DNA from: an uncultured Bacteroides sp.
Lineage (GTDB): Bacteria; Bacteroidota; Bacteroidia; Bacteroidales; Bacteroidaceae
Assembly: GCA_900557355.1 (NCBI GenBank)
Contig: USSR01000354.1
Span: 1 to 7,255 of the forward strand
DNA length: 7,255 bases
Direction of reading: 5' to 3'
The position numbers and the translations under genes are program-made. Numbering within the stretch: position 1 is the stretch's first letter; each line of letters starts with the position of its first letter. This document shows positions 1 through 5,702 of the stretch, piece by piece. Below the pieces are notes generated by a model. It was not told the origin of the DNA and did not search any database. It saw nothing but the letters and a program-made list of their open reading frames with translations.

Positions 1-16
1 GGAGTATCTATTTGTT

Positions 17-2614
17 TCAGTTTTGCTCGTCGATAATTTCCATTAAGGAGAACTTGTATTCTGTTCCCAGCGAAGCAGCATATTCTTTGCAAAAAGCATC
101 ATAGACAGTCTTGGCAAGCCCTTTCTTGCCTTGCTGACAAAGAATGCGGCATTTTACACAAAGAGCTTCCTCGTTGATGTAGTCATGTTGGAATAGTGTA
201 TCTGCAATTTTTAGCTTTAACGTCTCCGAGAGGTCTTCCCGTTTCAGTAATCTGCAAAGCAGATCGATAGTGCTATTTGAAAAATCGTTTTTGAACGTAT
301 CGATCCAATCGGTTTCCATATTAGGTAACATCATACCACGTAGCAATAACTCAAGCAGCTTCTCTAAGTTCTGACTATTATTCTCTTTATATAAATGAAG
401 TGCTTCCAGATAGTCGCAAATAGTCCCTTCTTCAAACTGTATGCTCCAGAAGCCATTTTGATTCAATATTTTGATATCGCCTACTTTTTCCAATAAACCG
501 CGTAGTTTACTCATATATACATTACGGTTATTCTTGGCAGATTCATCCGTCTTGTCATACCATAATAGCTGGATTAGTTTATGACCAATGATTCCTTTGG
601 AGTCTCTTCCGGTATAGAGTATAAGCAATATCAATAAAGCCTTAAGGGTTGGAGTAAATAAGGCTGTAATGTCATTGCCTTCTTTGTCCACAACATGGAA
701 GCCACCAAAGAAACAAACACATCCCTTGGAGAAATCATAATTGTGGAATGTCGTTGTCTCTGTGTGTATAGGCATTTCTATTTTTATCTCAGATATATCA
801 TTGATTAGAGAGCCATTCGCTGTTTCTGATTGGAGGCTGTTTGTTTCCGTTTTCTTGTTGTTCTCGGCGGTGGTCTTGACCCGGTTTATTTCAGCCTTTT
901 TCTTTCTATAATAGAAGACTCCCATTCCGGCAATAACCAGTATTCCGACTATAATGTACAGCCATATAGATGGCTGATCGTTTTGACTGGTATTGTCTGC
1001 AACCACATCAGGCTGCTTAAAGGATGAAATGGGAATCGGAGGGAAATTCAGTTCATAGATGCCTATATCAGCTTTTCCGCTTACTTCAGCTTGGTGAATC
1101 ACTGTATATAACTTCTTTTGTTTTGGTGAATAGTATATGTTGGTATACATATACTGAGCCTCTAATTTCAGTCCTATAGGCAATGACATGAGCTCAAAAT
1201 GTGGTGTTTGAGTATCAATTTTCATCAACGTACCACCTTGCTGGGTACTGAAGAAGTAAAAACATTTTTTTTCAGTATCATAAACCATGTTTTCACTGGG
1301 TTGAAAATCTCCTCCGTCCGGAATCTGAGTGAATTCCCATAGCTTATTGGCTTGCTGGGTCAAAAGGTTGACAGCATACAAATCATAATAGTTGCGGGGA
1401 GATAATTCTTGCCGTCCGGATGGGCAACCGCGTCCTCCAAAGATATAAAGTGTGCTGTCAACTATGACAGAACTGGAAGAGTATCTGGGATGAATATTCG
1501 TCAGATTGAGGTGACGCTGCGGGGTATCCTCATAAGGATAGCAGATCAATAGCTTGTTATTATAATGATAATGTCCATATCCACCGAAGCTGATCAGTGA
1601 AGAATTGGCCGGATTATAAACGAGTGTATTATTCCAATAGTCATGTTCTTGTACGGCTGCCTGTGTCCCTTTCCAGCTTTGTGAAGCAGGATCAAAGAAT
1701 GAATATAGATTTTCATTCAGGTTGTAGGATAACAACTGATGTTGCTCTGGTAGATATATCAACTGGTTGGGATAGTTGGCTACAAACTCACCGCCTTTTA
1801 CCTGAATGGTGTCAGTTATCCTTTCATCCGTATGGAAAACATACAGCTTTTGTTTATTGTTGGCTATGTAGAAAGTTCCGACAGTAGGATCGAATGCTAC
1901 AGAGGGAGAAGATTTGAATTGCTGTGAATGAATCTTCTTCCAGGTGATATACTGGTCTATAATCCAACGGGTATTTTTGCCGGAAGCCGGACTGTGGGAA
2001 ATCTCGTCATAACAGACTTCCTTATTATGGCGCGCCATTTTCCACAAACGTATCTCCTGTAATCCGCGCTTGATACTGATATCTCTTAAATTAACGGAAG
2101 CCACATCGGCTAAAGAGAAGCCCTCATAGGGACAATAGCCGAAAGCAAAGCGTAGTTTCTGCGTACCCTTCAGGTCGGGATAATTCACATTGATTTCCGT
2201 ACTATCATATAATACGGTAATATTTCCCTCTTTAACATCGAGGGTCAGGCTGGCTGAAGTCCAAGTTTCACGCCTCACTTCTTTTTGAATGGGGTGTACT
2301 GCATCTCCAGTGACCAGAATTGGGAAGCGTCGGTCGTTTTCGCTGACACTGTACATCAGATCGACATTCTTATTGTTTTCAGTAATGATGCGGAATACGG
2401 TTCCGAATACATTATCGGGTCTCACCCAGAGGTTAAAACTCAGGGTAATTTTGTCTCCTTTAGTCTCTATGGGCTTTCCATCTTCTAATACCATACTGGT
2501 AAACTCAGAATTCTGAAGCGGGTAGGATTGGATATGCAAACCATATTCAGGAAGCTGAGCGACTGAACGCATACACATCAACAGAAGAAAGATAATAGAT
2601 TGTGTCTTTTTCAT
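17..2614 (-). CDS. Membrane-spanning one-component regulator: lectin-like and kelch-type periplasmic sensor, one TM helix, cytoplasmic SARP-like winged helix
   Basis: Seen: the 865-residue protein starts with a signal peptide (MKKTQSIIFLLLM..., probable cleavage after SVA, about residue 19). Residues about 25-195 look like a LamG/concanavalin-type beta-sandwich (LSFNLWVRPDN; LRDISIKRGLQEIRLWKMAR). Residues about 225-525 look like a beta-propeller, with kelch FGG motifs at F343-G345 and F392-G394, 49 residues apart. A transmembrane helix spans about 550-569, followed by RKKK (570-573). A winged-helix domain covers about 633-735 (CFFGGFHVVDKEGNDIT; KNNRNVYMSKLR from K694), and a helical BTAD-like region runs to the end. 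Known: this winged-helix/BTAD pairing occurs in SARP/AfsR activators, and membrane one-component regulators such as ToxR and CadC also carry a winged helix beside a TM segment. No histidine kinase, receiver or AraC domain is visible, so it is neither HTCS nor SusR. Inferred: it senses a glycan outside the membrane and controls the divergent GH3-GH31 genes. The ligand is unknown. The start is supported by the signal peptide and a -7 box just upstream. Confidence 0.88.
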   Translation of the reverse strand: MKKTQSIIFLLLMCMRSVAQLPEYGLHIQSYPLQNSEFTSMVLEDGKPIETKGDKITLSFNLWVRPDNVFGTVFRIITENNKNVDLMYSVSENDRRFPILVTGDAVHPIQKEVRRETWTSASLTLDVKEGNITVLYDSTEINVNYPDLKGTQKLRFAFGYCPYEGFSLADVASVNLRDISIKRGLQEIRLWKMARHNKEVCYDEISHSPASGKNTRWIIDQYITWKKIHSQQFKSSPSVAFDPTVGTFYIANNKQKLYVFHTDERITDTIQVKGGEFVANYPNQLIYLPEQHQLLSYNLNENLYSFFDPASQSWKGTQAAVQEHDYWNNTLVYNPANSSLISFGGYGHYHYNNKLLICYPYEDTPQRHLNLTNIHPRYSSSSVIVDSTLYIFGGRGCPSGRQELSPRNYYDLYAVNLLTQQANKLWEFTQIPDGGDFQPSENMVYDTEKKCFYFFSTQQGGTLMKIDTQTPHFELMSLPIGLKLEAQYMYTNIYYSPKQKKLYTVIHQAEVSGKADIGIYELNFPPIPISSFKQPDVVADNTSQNDQPSIWLYIIVGILVIAGMGVFYYRKKKAEINRVKTTAENNKKTETNSLQSETANGSLINDISEIKIEMPIHTETTTFHNYDFSKGCVCFFGGFHVVDKEGNDITALFTPTLKALLILLILYTGRDSKGIIGHKLIQLLWYDKTDESAKNNRNVYMSKLRGLLEKVGDIKILNQNGFWSIQFEEGTICDYLEALHLYKENNSQNLEKLLELLLRGMMLPNMETDWIDTFKNDFSNSTIDLLCRLLKREDLSETLKLKIADTLFQHDYINEEALCVKCRILCQQGKKGLAKTVYDAFCKEYAASLGTEYKFSLMEIIDEQN

Positions 2615-2625
2615 TTTGTATGTCC

Positions 2626-2633
2626 TTAATGAA
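2626..2633 (-). promoter_or_regulatory. Inverted copy of the TTCATTAA element in the regulator leader
   Basis: The plus strand reads TTAATGAA, the exact reverse complement of the TTCATTAA element found at 2729 and 2751. It lies 11 bp upstream of the regulator start codon and downstream of that gene's candidate -7 box, so a protein bound here would sit on the transcribed leader. This suggests autoregulation, possibly negative. It is a single AT-rich 8-mer and could be chance. Confidence 0.3.
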
Positions 2634-2646
2634 GTATTAGCTCGTA

Positions 2647-2654
2647 CAAAAGTA
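2647..2654 (-). promoter_or_regulatory. Candidate -7 promoter box for the regulator gene
   Basis: The minus strand reads TACTTTTG, a full match to the Bacteroides -7 consensus TAnnTTTG. Transcription would start near 2640, giving a leader of roughly 25 nt before the ATG at 2614. I found no clear TTTG -33 element at the usual 19-21 bp spacing, so upstream recognition is weak or depends on an activator. Confidence 0.5.
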
Positions 2655-2728
2655 GTGTTTTTTGGTGAAAACCGATTACTTATTTATGCAATTATTACAG
2701 CCAGGCTTCGCTTTTCCTGCAAAAGTGA

Positions 2729-2782
2729 TTCATTAAGTGGATTTTAATGTTTCATTAATTATTGTTTTATCATTTTATTAAG
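2729..2782 (+). promoter_or_regulatory. Phased TTCATTAA-like repeats, candidate operator of the GH3-GH31 operon
   Basis: TTCATTAA occurs exactly at 2729-2736 and 2751-2758, 22 bp apart. Midway, 2740-2747 keeps the TTAA half, so TTAA cores fall at 2733, 2744 and 2755, exactly 11 bp apart. A degenerate unit (TTGTTTTA) sits at 2762 and a near copy (TTTATTAAG) at 2774-2782, 10 bp before the candidate -7 box. CATTAA at 2731 and TTAATG at 2744 also form an inverted pair. Known: SARP/OmpR-type winged helices bind short direct repeats spaced by 11 or 22 bp just upstream of promoters, and the divergent gene encodes such a domain. Inferred: this is its binding site. The region is AT-rich, and CATTAAG also occurs once inside coding sequence (41-47), so the phasing is the argument rather than the word. 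Confidence 0.45.
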
Positions 2783-2792
2783 CGGTTGCCGT

Positions 2793-2800
2793 TTACTTTG
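2793..2800 (+). promoter_or_regulatory. Candidate -7 promoter box for the GH3-GH31 operon
   Basis: TTACTTTG matches the Bacteroides -7 consensus TAnnTTTG in all but one specified base. It lies 27 bp before the GH3 ATG at 2828, predicting a leader of about 20 nt. There is no good TTTG element at the -33 position, where the repeats above lie instead, as expected for an activator-dependent promoter. A start site here would exclude the in-frame ATG at 2762. Confidence 0.4.
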
Positions 2801-2827
2801 CATAAAAATAGATTAAAATCTGATAAT

Positions 2828-5692
2828 ATGAACTTAAAAAGGCACTTATTCTTATTTGCAGGAATATTATCCTGCTCTTTTCTAATGGCTCAGCAGCCAA
2901 GTGATATTTTGTCCGTTTCAGCATCGACTAATGTAGAAAAAGCTTCGTTAGCTTTTGATAAGGATCAAAAGACAATGTGGGAAGTTAGTGGTCAGGACTT
3001 GAAAGCAGACCAATGGTTGATGTTCACTATCCAGACTCCTGGTGATGTATGTGAACTTGGGGTTCAGATGCAAGGTGTTTCTAAAGAGGATTTAAAGCAA
3101 CTGATGAATATCTTTGTTACATATGATCCTATGAATCTGGGAGTGCCTGTCGATTATCAGGTACAGGGTAGCGCTAAAGAGATGCGGTTGAAGTTTTCAC
3201 CTAAATATGGGGCACATGTCCGGTTGGCTTTTAAGGGAGGTGATCGTGTTAAACCTTTTATGGTAAAGGAGGTATCTGTTCTTCTGGCTGATAAGGAATT
3301 GAAAAATCGGAAAGGAGAAAAGACTTCGCTACGCTATATGGACCCTACGCTTCCGGTGGAAGAACGTGTAGAAAGCCTGTTGTCTGTGATGACGCCGGAA
3401 GATAAAATGGAACTGATACGTGAGGGCTGGGGCATTCCCGGTATTCCTCATTTGTATGTACCGCCCATTACAAAGGTGGAAGCTGTACATGGCTTCTCAT
3501 ATGGTAGTGGAGCTACTATCTTTCCCCAGGCTCTTGCAATGGGGGCAACTTGGAATAAGAAGTTGACGGAAGAAGTGGCAATGGCAGTTGGCGATGAAAC
3601 TCTTTCGGCAGGTACTATGCAGGCATGGTCTCCGGTACTGGATGTAGCTCAGGATGCCCGTTGGGGACGTTGTGAGGAAACATTTGGAGAGGATCCGGTT
3701 TTGGTATCGCAAATTGGTGGAGCTTGGATTAAAGGCTACCAGTCTATGGGGTTGTATACTACTCCGAAACATTTTGGTGGTCATGGTGCTCCGTTGGGAG
3801 GACGCGATTCTCATGATATAGGATTGTCTGAACGTGAAATGCGCGAAGTACATTTGGTTCCGTTCCGTCATGTGATTCGTAACTATGATTGCCAATCTTT
3901 GATGATGGCTTATTCGGATTTCCTGGGTGTTCCGGTAGCTAAAAGTAGAGAATTACTACATAATATTTTGCGTGAGGAATGGGGATTCAGCGGCTTTATC
4001 GTTAGCGACTGTGGTGCTATAGGTAACTTGACTGCCCGTAAGCATTATACGGCTAAAAATAAAATAGAAGCTGCTAACCAGGCTTTGGCTGCCGGTATTG
4101 CTACAAACTGTGGTGATACTTATAATGATAAGGAGGTGATACAGGCCGCAAAGGATGGACGTATCAATATGGAGAATCTTGATGAGGTGTGCCGCACAAT
4201 GTTGCGTATGATGTTCCGCAATGAACTGTTTGAAAAAGCACCAAACAAGCCGTTGGACTGGAATAAGATTTATCCGGGGTGGAATTCGGATAGTCATAAA
4301 GAAATGGCACGTCAGGCTGCTCGTGAATCTATTGTACTGTTAGAAAATAAGGATAATATTTTACCTCTGTCTAAAGACATGCGTACGATTGCTGTGTTAG
4401 GTCCCGGTGCAAATGATCTTCAGCCTGGTGATTACACTCCTAAACTTCAGCCTGGTCAGTTAAAATCTGTGTTGACTGGTATCAAACAAGCGGTAGGAAA
4501 ACAGACAAAAGTGATTTATGAGCAAGGTTGTGATTTTACAAGCTTGGGTGAAAACAATATTGCAAAGGCGGTAAAAGTAGCTTCACAATCAGATGTGGTG
4601 CTATTGGTTTTGGGAGATTGTTCAACCAGTGAGGCTACGACAGATGTATATAAAACATCCGGTGAGAACCATGATTATGCAACCTTGATTTTGCCAGGTA
4701 AACAACAGGAATTATTGGAAGCTGTTTGTGCAACTGGAAAACCTGTTATATTGATTCTTCAGGCGGGGCGCCCTTATAATCTGTCTAAGGCGTCAGAGTT
4801 GTGTAAGGCTATCCTTGTGAATTGGTTGCCGGGACAAGAAGGTGGTCCGGCCACAGCAGATGTGCTGTTTGGTGATTATAATCCTGCCGGTCGTTTGCCG
4901 ATGACTTTTCCACGTCACGTAGGTCAGCTCCCTCTCTATTATAACTTTAAAACTTCCGGTCGTCGTTATGAATATTCGGATATGGAATATTATCCTCTTT
5001 ACTATTTCGGATATGGTTTGAGTTATACTTCATTTGAATATTCTGGTCTGAAAATACAGGAAAAAGAAAATGGTAATATTACAGTGCAGGCTACTGTGAA
5101 GAACATAGGTCAACGGGCCGGTGATGAGGTGGTACAACTGTATGTAACGGATATGTATGCCAGTGTGAAGACACGTATTACAGAATTGAAAGACTTTACC
5201 CGTATTCATCTGAAACCAGGTGAAGCGAAAACAGTTTCTTTTGAACTGACACCTTATGAACTATCACTGTTGAACGATCATATGGACCGGGTTGTAGAGA
5301 AAGGTGCTTTCAAAATCTTAGTTGGAGGTGTAAGTCCTCAGTATGTGGCCAAAGACCGTATTAAGGATAGTGTGGGTTATGCAGATTCCAGAAAAGGTTT
5401 GTCCGGTATGCTTGAATATACTCATGAATTTGCTGCAGATTTCGGTTTGACTTTATTCAAAGTGGAAGAAAACTTGGTAAAGAATCAGAAAACTATTTGG
5501 GTGTCTGTCAAAAACAATGGAACTTTGATGGATACAGGAAAAATTGAAATGTATGTCGGAGGTAAGAAAGTAGGCAATAACGTTCATTATGAGTTAGCTC
5601 CGGGAGAAGAGAAACTGATACCTTTCAGTGTAGATAAGGAGAATACGGATCCAGTTATATTTACTACCAAATATAAAGTGTTATCTATATAA
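2828..5692 (+). CDS. Secreted GH3 beta-glycosidase (beta-glucosidase/beta-xylosidase type) with extra N- and C-terminal beta domains
   Basis: A 954-residue exo-beta-glycosidase, probably periplasmic. Seen: signal peptide MNLKRHLFLF..., likely cleaved after MA at residue 21. Residues about 22-157 resemble an F5/8 type C (discoidin/CBM32-like) sandwich (SLAFDKDQKTMWEVSG). The GH3 barrel covers about 170-470, with K314-H315 in TPKHFGGHG and the expected nucleophile D394 in VSDCGAIGNL. The second GH3 domain covers about 500-700; E613 (SGENHDYATL) or E602 (SEATT) are acid/base candidates. LPGQEGGPATADVLFGDYNP and FGYGLSYTSFEYS lead into the fibronectin-III-like domain (about 739-840). About 115 further residues form a second sandwich-like unit. 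The start at 2828 is chosen over 2762 because the signal peptide begins there. C16 in ILSC could be a lipobox, but hydrophobic residues after it favour ordinary cleavage. First gene of the operon; the GH31 gene follows after 10 bp. Family certain, substrate uncertain. Confidence 0.93.
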   Translation: MNLKRHLFLFAGILSCSFLMAQQPSDILSVSASTNVEKASLAFDKDQKTMWEVSGQDLKADQWLMFTIQTPGDVCELGVQMQGVSKEDLKQLMNIFVTYDPMNLGVPVDYQVQGSAKEMRLKFSPKYGAHVRLAFKGGDRVKPFMVKEVSVLLADKELKNRKGEKTSLRYMDPTLPVEERVESLLSVMTPEDKMELIREGWGIPGIPHLYVPPITKVEAVHGFSYGSGATIFPQALAMGATWNKKLTEEVAMAVGDETLSAGTMQAWSPVLDVAQDARWGRCEETFGEDPVLVSQIGGAWIKGYQSMGLYTTPKHFGGHGAPLGGRDSHDIGLSEREMREVHLVPFRHVIRNYDCQSLMMAYSDFLGVPVAKSRELLHNILREEWGFSGFIVSDCGAIGNLTARKHYTAKNKIEAANQALAAGIATNCGDTYNDKEVIQAAKDGRINMENLDEVCRTMLRMMFRNELFEKAPNKPLDWNKIYPGWNSDSHKEMARQAARESIVLLENKDNILPLSKDMRTIAVLGPGANDLQPGDYTPKLQPGQLKSVLTGIKQAVGKQTKVIYEQGCDFTSLGENNIAKAVKVASQSDVVLLVLGDCSTSEATTDVYKTSGENHDYATLILPGKQQELLEAVCATGKPVILILQAGRPYNLSKASELCKAILVNWLPGQEGGPATADVLFGDYNPAGRLPMTFPRHVGQLPLYYNFKTSGRRYEYSDMEYYPLYYFGYGLSYTSFEYSGLKIQEKENGNITVQATVKNIGQRAGDEVVQLYVTDMYASVKTRITELKDFTRIHLKPGEAKTVSFELTPYELSLLNDHMDRVVEKGAFKILVGGVSPQYVAKDRIKDSVGYADSRKGLSGMLEYTHEFAADFGLTLFKVEENLVKNQKTIWVSVKNNGTLMDTGKIEMYVGGKKVGNNVHYELAPGEEKLIPFSVDKENTDPVIFTTKYKVLSI

Positions 5693-5702
5693 TTTTGATA
5701 CT

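Noticed and set aside
1..16. Sequence downstream of the regulator stop codon
   Set aside because: Sixteen bases are too few to identify a terminator or a neighbouring gene.
2285..2516. Two short overlapping plus-strand open frames opposite the regulator
   Set aside because: Both are antisense to the LamG-like region and lack any domain or start context. Short frames at 830-1027 and 1597-1887 are rejected for the same reason.
2700..2720. Possible hairpin CAGG...CCTG in the intergenic region
   Set aside because: The stem is only 4 bp with a 10-base loop and no T tract follows, so it is not a credible terminator or riboswitch.
2720..2727. CAAAAGTG, a second minus-strand -7-like word (CACTTTTG)
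   Set aside because: It misses a key A of TAnnTTTG and would give a leader of about 100 nt. The exact match at 2647-2654 is closer and better.
2762..2827. In-frame upstream ATG that would lengthen the GH3 protein by 22 residues
   Set aside because: The extension is basic and polar and would bury the signal peptide that starts at 2828. It also overlaps the candidate operator and -7 box.
3497..4297. Minus-strand open frames (113 and 132 codons) inside the GH3 gene
   Set aside because: They are opposite the conserved GH3 barrel, with His/Thr/Ser-rich compositions typical of antisense frames. The one at 5681-6079 is likewise antisense to the GH31 start.
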